Shown in pieces: positions 4,188-15,500 of a DNA stretch of 28,128 bases. This DNA comes from a virus: IMG/VR virus record IMGVR_UViG_3300010149_000108, positions 1 through 28,128 of that record; one strand, written 5' to 3'. A model generated the notes under the pieces. It ran no database searches and had not been told where the DNA came from. It saw only the letters and a program-made list of their open reading frames with translations. Both the position numbers and the translations under genes were made by a program. How positions within the stretch are numbered: position 1 is the first letter of the stretch; every line of letters begins with the position of its first letter.

Positions 4188-4353
4188 TCCCACCGATAAG
4201 AGCAACGATTTCGTACAATCAGGAATGACCTTGATCACTCAAGTAGAAAGTGATTATTGGTTGAATAAGTCTGCTAAAGAAAATGAACTAATGCAACAGA
4301 CCAGAGAATTTTTAGCAACAGCAGAATGGGACGATGGATTTGTTGGTAAGTGA
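4177..4353 (+). CDS. 58-aa hypothetical protein
   Basis: It starts MANSPTDKSNDFVQSGMTLI and ends AEWDDGFVGK; the middle (ESDYWLNKSAKENELMQQTREFLATAEW) is one long charged helix. The start overlaps the end of the 145-aa gene by 11 bases, and the stop is at once followed by the CTAAATA late box of the gp25 gene, so the frame exactly fills the gap between the two genes. Codon use resembles its neighbours. No family recognised; position suggests a small tail or assembly protein. Confidence 0.65.
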   Translation: MANSPTDKSNDFVQSGMTLITQVESDYWLNKSAKENELMQQTREFLATAEWDDGFVGK

Positions 4354-4360
4354 CTAAATA
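4353..4360 (+). promoter_or_regulatory. T4-like late promoter box ACTAAATA
   Basis: CTAAATA (4354-4360) lies 25 bases before the GTG start of the gp25 gene and directly after the stop codon of the 58-aa gene. It matches the late-box core and resembles the box at 18832. Confidence 0.55.
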
Positions 4361-4363
4361 CTA

Positions 4364-4375
4364 GGAGGTAACCTC
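4364..4375 (+). promoter_or_regulatory. ribosome binding site inside a small stem
   Basis: GGAGG (4364-4368) is a full Shine-Dalgarno core, but GAGG (4365-4368) can pair with CCTC (4372-4375) around TAA. The GTG start is 16 bases downstream of GGAGG, longer than usual. The same ten bases GGAGGTAACC, also 16 bases from the start, occur before the 48-aa gene (2998-3007), without the pairing CCTC. Confidence 0.45.
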
Positions 4376-4384
4376 TACTAATAA

Positions 4385-4777
4385 GTGGCGAATCAACAAT
4401 CGTTTAAAGATTTGAGCATTACGTTCAAACCTCATCCTGTAACAGGCGATTTAGTCGTTAAGAAGGATGATGCTGCAATTAAGCAGGCGATTGTAAATTT
4501 ATTATTAACAAATAAGGGAGAAAGGCCCTTTGCTCCTGATCTAGGTTCTGATTTACGTTCATTAATGTTTGAACCACTTGATGTGGCAACTGCAGGTCAG
4601 GTTGCCACTAATATTAAAAAAACGTTACGTGATTATGAACCACGTGTTGCAACGACTCAACTTTCTGTTGAAGCAAACTTTGATAGTAACGGGTTTGATG
4701 TAGAAATAGAGTTTGAGATTGTTGGTAGAGAAGATTTTCCACAAACACTAGAATTCTTCCTAGAGAGAACTCGATAA
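4385..4777 (+). CDS. 25: gp25-like baseplate wedge protein
   Basis: gp25 joins the wedge to the sheath and starts sheath assembly; the family (GPW/gp25, shared with TssE of type VI secretion) is marked by an E-P-R motif. Here YEPRV gives E85-P86-R87, and AIKQAIVNLLLTNKGERPFAPDLGSDLRSLMFEPLD (residues 31-66) is the typical conserved stretch ahead of it. Length 130 aa agrees with T4 gp25 (132). The start must be the GTG at 4385, because a TAA lies directly before it in frame and no Met follows before the conserved core. A late promoter box and GGAGG precede it. The stop codon is directly followed by the ATG of gp6. Confidence 0.93.
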   Translation: MANQQSFKDLSITFKPHPVTGDLVVKKDDAAIKQAIVNLLLTNKGERPFAPDLGSDLRSLMFEPLDVATAGQVATNIKKTLRDYEPRVATTQLSVEANFDSNGFDVEIEFEIVGREDFPQTLEFFLERTR

Positions 4778-6586
4778 ATGCCATACGTTCAGCTGTCAAA
4801 CCTAGATTTTGCAGATATTAAGACTGCTCTCAAGGAATACTTGAGATCGCAGCAAGAATTTACTGACTTCGATTTTGAAGGTTCGACATGGGCGAACCTT
4901 TTGGATGTGTTGGCGTATAACACCTACTACACGGCATTCAACACTAACATGGTGGTGAATGAGACGTTCCTTGATTCAGCAACGCTGAGGGACAACGTAG
5001 TAGCATTAGCGAAGCAATTAGGATACACACCCAAGTCTGCAACATCACCAAAAGCAGTATTAACGTTTAGAGCAGTTTTCCCCAACACTGCACCCAATGA
5101 GATCATACTGAAGCGAGGTACAGGATTTACCGCATCGTATGACACAAGAGCGTATAATTACGTTGCAGTTGAGGATATTAAAACACAAGTAGTTAATGGA
5201 ACCGCAACTTTTGATGAAGTTGCGATCTATGAGGGTAATTTTGTTACAGATACTTATATTGTAAATGCAACTGCGTCGAACAGGTTTACAATTAAGAACC
5301 CATCTGCGGACATTTCTACGTTAAGAGTACGTGTTCTCCCTTCTGCACAGGCAAGTACGGGAACTATGTTTGCAAGAGCGGACAATATACTTTCTGTTAC
5401 GGGAGATAGCAAGGTATTCTACGTAGAAGAGATTGAAGATGAGCAATATGAAATTTTCTTCGGTGATGGAGTCCTTGGAAAGAAATTAGAAGCAGGAAAC
5501 AAGATTGACATTACATATCTCTCTACAAATGGTCCTGAGAGCAATGGTGCCAAATCATTCACCTTCAATGGCGTCCTAGAGGACCCACAGGGGTCTTCTA
5601 ACTATAATTACAGCATTTCCTACACGTCAGCAGCAGATCTTGCTGAAGCGGCAAATGGAGGTGCTGAAATTGAGTCACTTAAAAAGATCAAGTACAACGC
5701 ACCTAAGTTTTTTGGTACACAGAACAGAGCAGTAACTGCAGAAGACTACGCAGCAATTGTTCGTGAGATTTATCCTGCTGTTGCTGATATCATTACGTTT
5801 GGCGGAGAAGAGGATGATCCCCCAGAATATGGTAAGGTAAAGATTGTAGTAAAACCAAAATCCGCATCAAGGTTGAGTTCGAGAACCAAGAAAGAAATTA
5901 AAACTGGTCTCAAACCATATATTGTTGCTTCTATCAGTGCTGATATTGTTGATGCATCTGTACTATATGTTGAGATGACATCTAGAATCATGTTTGATAA
6001 GACTAAGACTAATCAAACTAATGACGATATCAAATCCAAAGTTATTGCTGGACTAGAGAAATATATCGAAACATCTGATACAGAAAAATTTAATGGCAAA
6101 TTCAGGTATTCAAAATTTGTCAGTGTCATCGATGATGCAGATCGTAGTATTAACGGCAATCTCACAACAATTAAAATGAGAAAGGATTTCTATCCTAGTA
6201 TCAATAACAAATTCTTTTATGAAGTGTGTTTCCAGAATGCATTCGATGACACATGTGATGAGGATACTGTAGTTCAATCTACTGGATTTAAGGTCAGCGA
6301 ATATCCTTTGTATACAGTGTATCTGGAGGATCGTGCTGGTAAAATGGTCCTATATAGAATAGACTCTATAACTAGTGAAAAAATTGTTCTCAACGATTCT
6401 GTTGGAACAGTAGATTACAAGAAAGGCGAGGTTAAATTGTTTGACTTAACGATTATCAAAGGTAGTTTCTTTGACAATCGTATTGAAATTAGATCTGTCC
6501 CTCTAAGCAATGATATTAGTGCCATCAGGGAAGTTTATCTTGACGTAGATATCCCTAAGAGTTTGTTCACGATTATCGCAGAGTAA
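4778..6586 (+). CDS. 6: gp6-like baseplate wedge subunit (Baseplate_J)
   Basis: gp6 forms the inner ring of the baseplate and ties neighbouring wedges together. The N-terminal part (YVQLSNLDFADIKTALKEYL, then FEGSTWANLLDVLAYNTYY, residues about 33-51) is the usual entry to the Baseplate_J family, and the middle has the NRAVTAEDYAAIVREIYPAV segment (about 308-330) followed by GKVKIVVKPK. The C-terminal domain binds the neighbouring wedge in T4. Length 602 aa, close to T4 gp6 (660). The ATG follows the gp25 stop with no gap, so the two are probably coupled; purine-rich AGAGAG lies upstream. The gp7-position gene begins 6 bases after its stop. Confidence 0.92.
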   Translation: MPYVQLSNLDFADIKTALKEYLRSQQEFTDFDFEGSTWANLLDVLAYNTYYTAFNTNMVVNETFLDSATLRDNVVALAKQLGYTPKSATSPKAVLTFRAVFPNTAPNEIILKRGTGFTASYDTRAYNYVAVEDIKTQVVNGTATFDEVAIYEGNFVTDTYIVNATASNRFTIKNPSADISTLRVRVLPSAQASTGTMFARADNILSVTGDSKVFYVEEIEDEQYEIFFGDGVLGKKLEAGNKIDITYLSTNGPESNGAKSFTFNGVLEDPQGSSNYNYSISYTSAADLAEAANGGAEIESLKKIKYNAPKFFGTQNRAVTAEDYAAIVREIYPAVADIITFGGEEDDPPEYGKVKIVVKPKSASRLSSRTKKEIKTGLKPYIVASISADIVDASVLYVEMTSRIMFDKTKTNQTNDDIKSKVIAGLEKYIETSDTEKFNGKFRYSKFVSVIDDADRSINGNLTTIKMRKDFYPSINNKFFYEVCFQNAFDDTCDEDTVVQSTGFKVSEYPLYTVYLEDRAGKMVLYRIDSITSEKIVLNDSVGTVDYKKGEVKLFDLTIIKGSFFDNRIEIRSVPLSNDISAIREVYLDVDIPKSLFTIIAE

Positions 6587-6592
6587 GTTTAA

Positions 6593-9500
6593 ATGGTAGA
6601 GACCAGAAGAATATCTACTCTTATTGAATCTCAACTCCCTGAGTTCATTATCAATGAATATGAGAATTTCTCTAAAGTCATTGAGAAATATTATGAGCAG
6701 TTGGAGTTAAGAGGCAATCCTCTTGACGTGATTAGTAATATCACGAAATATCGTGATATTGATTTTTATGAAAAAAATCTACTTAAAGAGTCTACTAAAG
6801 TAGTATCTTACGTTGATGCAGTTGATACCACTATTCGGGTTGAAGATGCAACTTCCTTCCCTGAAACTGATGGTTACATCTCTATCGGTAGTGAGATCAT
6901 CTTTTATAAGTCCAGAACAGATACTGAATTTAGAGAAGTATCCCGTGGTGTCAGTGGCAATCAAAGACTAGGAGATTTGTACAGCTCCAGTCAGTTTGTT
7001 ACCACTCTGGCAGAAAATCATGACATCAATGCCAATGTACAGAACATTAGTAATCTGTTCTTGTATGCATTTGTCAAAAACTTTGAAAATGATTACCTAG
7101 CATCATTCCCAGAAAAGTATTTAAAGGATGATGTTGATAAGCGTACCCTAATCAAGAATATTACTGATTTCTATCAGGCAAAGGGTACTGATAGGTCTAT
7201 TCAGTTTATTTTCAACACACTAGTTTCTAATGATAAACCCAAGGTTCTAAGACCTAAAGATAATACTCTAAAATCATCTTTTTCTGATTGGATTACATCA
7301 TATGCTCTTAAGGTAATTGTTTTAGAAGGAAATGCTGATGATTTAATCGGTGAGACAATTATTCAGAATTTAGATCCACTCAACGAATCTGTTGAGTATG
7401 CATCTGCTATTGTAGACAATGTATTCAGTGCTGGGTCAGTTGATGGATTGTCTTTGTATGAAATTACGATTGATACTGCTACACTTAATAATCAATTCGG
7501 TACTGCATCCAAAACACGCTTAACTGATAGTCTACCAACTAATAGTGATGTTGGTGATAGGATTAATGTATTCTCTACAGAAGGATTTTTACAGAAGGGC
7601 AGAATCTATATTAATGGAGAAGAGGTTCAATATTCCTCTAAAAATGTAGATCAGTTCGTAATTAGTCGCAGGGAAAGATCTGATGGGTATGCTGCAGATA
7701 CTAACGTCTATAGTTACTCTACAATCACCTCTGGAGACGTTAGATTACTTTGTCTAGGAGTTCTATACAATTTGGAGCAAGAGACCTCTGCTCCGTATTC
7801 AGAACCAGGTGATAGGATTCAAATCTCCGAACCAGGATTCACTAGTATCGATCCAATTCTTATTGATACTAATGGTAATCTAAGATGGTTTGAAAATGCT
7901 GGTTATGGATCATCTGGCGATATTAATGTCGGTAATGTTATTAGTAAGTTAAAGAATAACATTTCTGCTGTATATCGTGATGAAAACTATTATTATCTTG
8001 CTACAGGAGGATTGCCAAATAGACCTATCTTGTATAGTGGTATTGGACAAACTCTAAGTGATCAAAAAATTCTTAGATTGATTCGTAAGAAACCACTTAC
8101 GATCACCGAGTCTTATGAGACTTCACAACGTGATGTTGGTATTTTTGTTGATGGCACCATTGCGTTCAGTCACAAAGACTTTGATCAAATTAAATATGGT
8201 AAAATTACTAAATTCAATATTGAAAACAAAGGTAATGGATATAATGATCCCCCTAACGTTCTTATTAATGGAGCTCCAGGATTAGCAAGAACATTTTTGT
8301 CTGGAGAGACAATTGGTAGTATTGAACTAGAAACTGATAATATTTTTACTAGTGTTCCTGAAGTTACGATTACTTCTGGTAGAGGAGCAGAGGCAACAGC
8401 TGTTGTAACTTTCGGTGCTATCACAAGTATTAATGTTGTTAATTCTGGAGAATACTATTCAACTCCTCCTAGGGTTGTAATTACAGATAAACTAGGTAAG
8501 GGTCGTTTTGCAGAATATAAAGCAATTCTAGTAGATGGTAAAATTGTTTCCTTTGAAAGTGTAGATCAGGGTAAATTCTACAGCAAAGGAAATGTAATTG
8601 TTGAAATTTTCCCAGTTGGTAGAGATGGTCTGGTAACATGTGATGTGTTCACTTGGACTAAAAACAGATATAATAAATTACAACCAGATCTAGACAATAA
8701 TAATTCTTACGTATTTCCTCACTATAATCCAACTAGAGGATTTGGATATGGCGTTTGTGCATCCCCAACTCAATTAAGAACTGAGTTATCTGATGATGGA
8801 ACTGGACATTCACCTATTTTAGGTTTTGCTTATGATGGTAATCCCATCTATGGTCCTTTTGGATTTGAAAATCCACTAGATTCTACTAGTACAATAGGAA
8901 GGATCAGATCTGCATATAGAATTAAAGCAACTAGAATTGATGGACCATCGGTAGATGAATTTCCTATCGGAACATTTATCCAAGATTATGAATGGGTAGC
9001 AAGTACATCTATCGGTAAGACTGAACTAGATGAGAACAATGGTAGATTCTGTGTAACTCCAGAATATCCTACTGGCACCTATGCATATTTTATTAGTGTT
9101 GATTCTGATGATAACCCAACTTTCCCATACATTCTAGGTAACAATTTTTATTCTTTACCTGTTGATTCCAACTACAATGCAGATTTAACTCAGGACGATC
9201 TACCGACAAAAGCAGAAAGATACAGAATTCCTGGTATGGACGGAAATGGTTCCCAATCCATGCTAACTATTGCTGAGACTTTATCAGGAAACGTTGAAAC
9301 TTTAAGTATTTTAAATTCTACGGATCAATTTAAAGTTGGCGGTAAATTCCAAGTTAGTGATGTAAGAACAGATGGATCTGGTGCGTCTGCATTTGTTTCT
9401 TCTGTTGTAGGTAAAGATATTCTTTCTATGGATTGTAAGTCCTTAGAAACAACTAATACTAAGTCAGTTGCGCTAGTACGATTAATTTCTCCAACATACC

Positions 9501-12500
9501 TGTTTGAAAATGATATTGTTACACAAGAAGATTCTGCATTTACTGGTAAGGTAATTTCCGACATATCTAATAGGAGTGAATTTGTCCTTGAAGAAGTATC
9601 AGGAACTTTTGTTGAAGGTAAGGATCTTAATTCTTCTAGTACAATTATTAGTATCTTAATTGATAGAAATGTATTTTTTACTGCAGAATCAACTCTTCTG
9701 TTAACTGATGGTGCAGATTCAACCCTTGCTACTGGTAGAGTTTTAGAATCAGTATCTAATCAAAATTCTGTTAAAGTAGAAGTTTTATCAGGTGAGTTTG
9801 TTGTTCCTGATAGTGTAACCACAGCACACTTTTTGCAGAGCACAACTCTAGGTGATAGTGTTGGTGGTGAAGTTGTAGTTTATTCAAATCTAAGTAAAGA
9901 AATTAAAGCTTTTGCAGTTAGAGATGATCTAGTTCTAGTCGAAACTGATGGAACTCATAATGTAGGAGTTAATAGTTATATCGATGTTGAAGTAGATCCA
10001 GATGTAAGTCAGACTACAACTGAATATTATGTAAGAAAACGTTTCTATCAGGAAATTAAACTCAAGACTCCTAGTTTTGGTAGTTTGATGACTGATACTG
10101 GTGTAGGTAGAGGAGATCTATTAAATGGTGGTCTTGCCTATACTTCTGGAAATTATGTAGATGTAGAATTGATTTTCCTTGACCAAAGCAGAGTTAGGAA
10201 TGGAATTGGTTCTCCTGGTGATAGTAAGAATGCTATCGCAACTATTAATGTTAGTGACTTTAATGGCACTGGGTATGGTAGTGTATCTGATTTTACTATT
10301 ACTAATAAAGGAAGTGATTATATCAAAGGTGATATTCTAACAGTTGCAGATGCTGATCTTGGTAGACTTTCTAATGCTATTTCTTCTCAAAGACTAGCAA
10401 TCAATGTAGATCATATTGGTCTTGCACAACTTAATACTAAATTGAGTTTAGTTCAAGTCAATAAGTTGTCTGAGAATGACCTTCTTAAAATTGATAGCGA
10501 AATTGTCAAAGTTGTTAGTATTGACTCTAGTAATAGAGAAGTAACAATTGAAAGGGGTATTGAAGGTAGTAATATTGTAGATCACTTTGATGGAACGCTT
10601 GTATCTCTATACAAAGGTGTCTATAGATTTGATGCGAATTCAAGACCTCTAGGAATTGGTCCTAACGATCCAACTATTATTTCATATGACTCTACAACAC
10701 AGAACATTGTGTTGGCATATGATTATAGTTCTACTTCTCCTAGAGAAGTTACTCTAAGTAGCGTATTCCAAGATAATAGTTCTCCTAAGAAGTCTATTGC
10801 TCTAAGTTCTGTTGTTCCTGGAGAAAATAGACTAGAATTTTCTAAAGATGTTAATTTTGCTACGTTTGGTGTTAATACTGATATTAGAATTCAAAAATAC
10901 TACAATTATGTGTTTGACACTAGTCATGTTTCTATGCAAGGTGTCTTCCTAGATTTTTCTGCTAGCAGAACAGGAACTATCTTCACAGAAGAAAAAATAG
11001 TAAGTGGCATTCAACCTGGCAATGCTGGTTCGTTTGTTTCAATTACTCTCGGATTTGGTCCAAATATTGTAGGTCAGACTCAACAGAGATTCCCAGTAAA
11101 CTTTGACACGTATTATTACTTTATTAAATCAAATAGTGATGTTAATACTGATGGTGCAGCTCTACGAGTTATTGATGATCCAATTGCAGGTTCTAAGCAA
11201 ATCTTGTTCTCTAGTCAAACTAAATTTGCATATGCTTATACAGAGACTCCTGATTACAATGGCAAAGGATCTTTAAGGTATAACACCGATTCCCCATTTG
11301 CTATTGGTAAAATTAAATCTGCAACTATTGACAATAAAGGTATAGATTACAAAAGATTGCCAGTAATTACTGGATGTAATGTTGATTCTGACAATCAACC
11401 AAACCTTAAAGTTCAATGGGATTCTATTACAAAAACTATTCTTGGAGTTGAAATTTTACAAGGTGGCAAGAATTTTGTATCACCTAAAGCATATGTTAGT
11501 AGAGGTGATGGTACAGGAGCAGTATTTAATGTATTCCAAGATGCTGGTAGAATTGTTAGAATAGATGTTGTTAATGAAGGTAGTGGATATAATTACATTC
11601 CTGAAATTACTATCTACGAAGGCGGAGTAGAAGCATACTTTGGATCTAATAATATTGGATTACCTAAGAATGTGAGTATTGTTAAAAATGGTGGTGGATA
11701 CCATAATGATACTACTATTCTACCTAAATTTACATCACACTATGCTCTTATTATTAGAGGACAATCTAAGTTTTTCAAAGGAGAAAGAGTTGAGCAGAGA
11801 GATGGTAATCGTTTAGTATTCAGTGCAATTATTTCTGATAAGGGATGGAGACTTGGTACTAACATTATAAGATTAGAAAAAATTACAGGTAATGTAGATT
11901 TCAATTTACCGCTAGTTTCGGTAATGCAAACATCAAGATCTGTTGAAGTAGTAGATGTTTTGTCAACTCAATTTAAACCTACCATTAAATCTTTCTCAGA
12001 TAACATGGGTAGGTTTACATCCGATAAGGGAAAAATTGGTGATAGAAATCAAAGACTTACCGATTCTTTCTTCTACCAAGATTATTCTTATGTAATTCAA
12101 TCCAAGACTCCTATTAATACGTGGAGAGACTTGATCAAGCAAACTACGCATCCAGCTGGTTTCTTGATGTTTGGTGAAGTTGTCATTGAAAGTGAACAAG
12201 AAAGTTCAATGCCAATTGAACAACCAAAGTCGGATAAAATTTCTTTTATCGAACTAGCACCTAAAAATGTTACAGTAGAAAGAAAATCTACTAGAGTTAC
12301 TCAAAGTTCAATTAGAGTTAGAGATACCAATCTTCGTAGAGGTGTTGGTAGTGTTTCCATTAATGAGTATGATACTGAAGGTATTCTATCTAAAGAATTA
12401 ATTTTAGCACAAGATTTCTCTGGTCGCTATGCAACTCAGGAAGATTATATTGGACCTATCAAATCAATTACAAAAGTAGGTGATGGCACTTCTGAGATTG

Positions 12501-15500
12501 CTGTTGGTTTTGGTGGTGGAACTAACTTTACCACTATTGCTGGTGAATATAATCACTGGGTCAAGTTTAAAATGCTTGGCAACACCAATAATCAACCTGC
12601 CATCACTCCTTATGTTGATGCTACTTCTCCTGCACAATCATGGAGCGGATCATTACACAACTACTCTATTCTCCCAAATGATGAGTATGTAACCAGTGGA
12701 GGTGGTAATTTTGATCTGTCAAAGATCAATCTTATGACTATTGGTTTCATGCCTGAGTTTGGTGAGTTCTCAAGTAATCAAGGTACTTCAAATACTGAAT
12801 TTGGTGCGGTTATCCAATCAAACGAATCTGACTTTTCTGAGATTGCATCAGGATTTGAAGTTGGTGATACTATTACTTTTTATGAAAATGCTTCAACGTT
12901 TGTTAAAGTTGAAGTTGTAACTGTAGATTCTCCAGCATACCACCCAACGCTAGGTGTTATTGGTGATGGTAATGTTCTTGGAAGAAGAACCTTCCAACTT
13001 TTAGACAAAGCAAATAATTTAGCATACTCACCATATAATGAGCAAGAAACATTCATTACTTTAAATGGTGTTGCACAAGAACCAAAAAAAGCATACGAGA
13101 TAAGTGGAAGTCAAATTACATTTGCATCTGCTCCTTTAGGACCTCAGTATCCTATTACTGGGGAAAATTTTGATGATACTTACACTACAGATCCAACAAA
13201 GTTTGTATGTAAATCATTTAAATTTAAAAATGATACATTTAATGATAAGTATCTTAAAAAAATTAAAGATATTTCTGGAAGTTTTGATGGTATTTCTACA
13301 GAGTTTGCATTAAGTTGGGATGACGATACTATTGTTAAAACTGACACCAAAGAAAATCTTCTAATTTTTGTTAATGGTGTTTTACAGGCAGTAAATACCG
13401 CATATACTATTAGAAGGAGTGCTAATGATTCCCAAACAGATATTATTGTATTCATTGAACCACCAAGAAATTTCTATGATGTTATTGACTACACTCCAGA
13501 ACAATTAGATCAAAAAGAATATTTCTATGGATATGGTGTTGGTAGTTACGATAGACTTAGAATTGATGAGAGATTGATTCCTTATCGTGGTGAGGGTCCA
13601 TATCTTGTATTTGATGAAGAAACTGATACAGTCAAAAATATTAATGAAGCAGACTTTGCATTAGTGTTTGTTGATGGTGTTCTACAAGCACCTGATACTT
13701 ATAAGTTGAATGGACCAAATATTTCGTTTACAGAAAAACTTATTAAGTATATTCCTAGTACTGGAGAATCTTTAGCAAGCAAAGTAGAAATTATTTCTTT
13801 GTTTGGTAGACAAGTTCCTAAAACTTTATCTGCATATGATTATGATAGAATTATTTTTAGAAATGAAGTTAGTATAGTTCTAACTAAAGTATTAGATGAT
13901 CCTAATGGAAAAGATGAATATATTGAGTGGCAGGAAAACTTTACTGCTTTTGATCCTTCTGTTACCAAGAATGTATTCACATTTGATGATAATGGTAACA
14001 GAGTATTCATTGGTAAACTTAATAGTGTAAGATTTGATCTTCTAGAAGACGGAACAGCAACTGGCAATGCAAAACCAGGAGTTGTTGCAGAACAACTAAC
14101 TATCAAGATTCTCAATGCAGAAAACCTTAAGTTTACCGCAAATGATTATGATCCAAGAGTTAGCGATGATGATGAACTAAGAATTAAAGGAATCTTCATT
14201 ACAGACCAAACTGACTTTACTGATTTCGTAAGTTTCAACTCAGCATATCCTATCTTTAAAATTGATTGGGAATATTCTAAAAATGCTGATGGTGAAAGGG
14301 TTCTTGTTCAAGATATTCCTGATTGGTTGAAAGGATCTAAACTAGGTGATGATGCATACTTCAATCTTTATAATAATCTAGTTGACATTGCTCCTGGCGA
14401 TGAAATTATGATTGATGGTGAGAAAGATTACAGAAAAATTTTGTATATCCCACCAGAAGTAAAAGGAAGAAACTTCAACAACGGACAGACTGCCAAGTTT
14501 GAGCACTATAGTCCTATTGAAGTTACTAACTATAATGATATAGTAAGAGGAGAAGGTCTTAGTGTTACTTGCACTATTGGTGATGGTGGTGCCGTCACTG
14601 GTGTTGGTTTTAGTGACCTTGAGTGGAATAGAAGAGATCTAAAACTCTTTTTTGATACAGGTATTCTACTACAACCAACAGCATATCAGTATTTTGTTCC
14701 ACCTCAAGTTAAATTTATTCCTGTCGATGGAAGAGGTGGTGGTGCAAGAGCAGAAGTTCTCACTATTGCAGGACAAGTTTTAGATGTTATTCTCCTTGAG
14801 GGTGGTAGTGGATACACTCAACCACCTAGGGCAGTTGTAACACGAGGATATAACGTTCTACGTAAACCAAATAGAACTATTCAATCTAACTATAGACTTG
14901 AGATTGGAACACAAATTGGTTTACAACAGCAAACTACCATTGCTACAGAGATTATTATTTCTGGTCAGGGACAATCTACTGGTCTCTTCTCTCTCATCTC
15001 ATTTGGTATTGTTGGTTCAGTTACACCAATTGATAACGATGAAATTGTTAACATCATTACACCTGAGGCAGAAGAAGTTGGTGATCAACTAGGGTTGCCT
15101 GAAGGTAACTCTATTATCTTTACTAATAGGGATCCATTCACTGCAATTGATCAAGTTGCATCTGAACTTCTTATTAATGAGACTCTCATCACAGTTACAC
15201 TTGATAACCCAATTGCAAGTATCACTAACATCAGTCCTGCTGGTGGTGTTGACGTTATTATTAATAATTTACAGAAGATTATTAATACACCAATTGCATA
15301 CTTCCGTGAAGAATCTGCATCTGCAACTGGTGCATTGTTGGATTCCCCACTATCTCCAATAGGTACTACTCTATATGTTAATAATACGTCTCTGTTTGCA
15401 GACGTTGGTAAACTACAAGTTGGTAGAGAGATTGTTGGATATGAAAGAAAACTACAAGATAGATTCCTTAATGTTACTAGAGGTCTTGATAGAACTGTAG

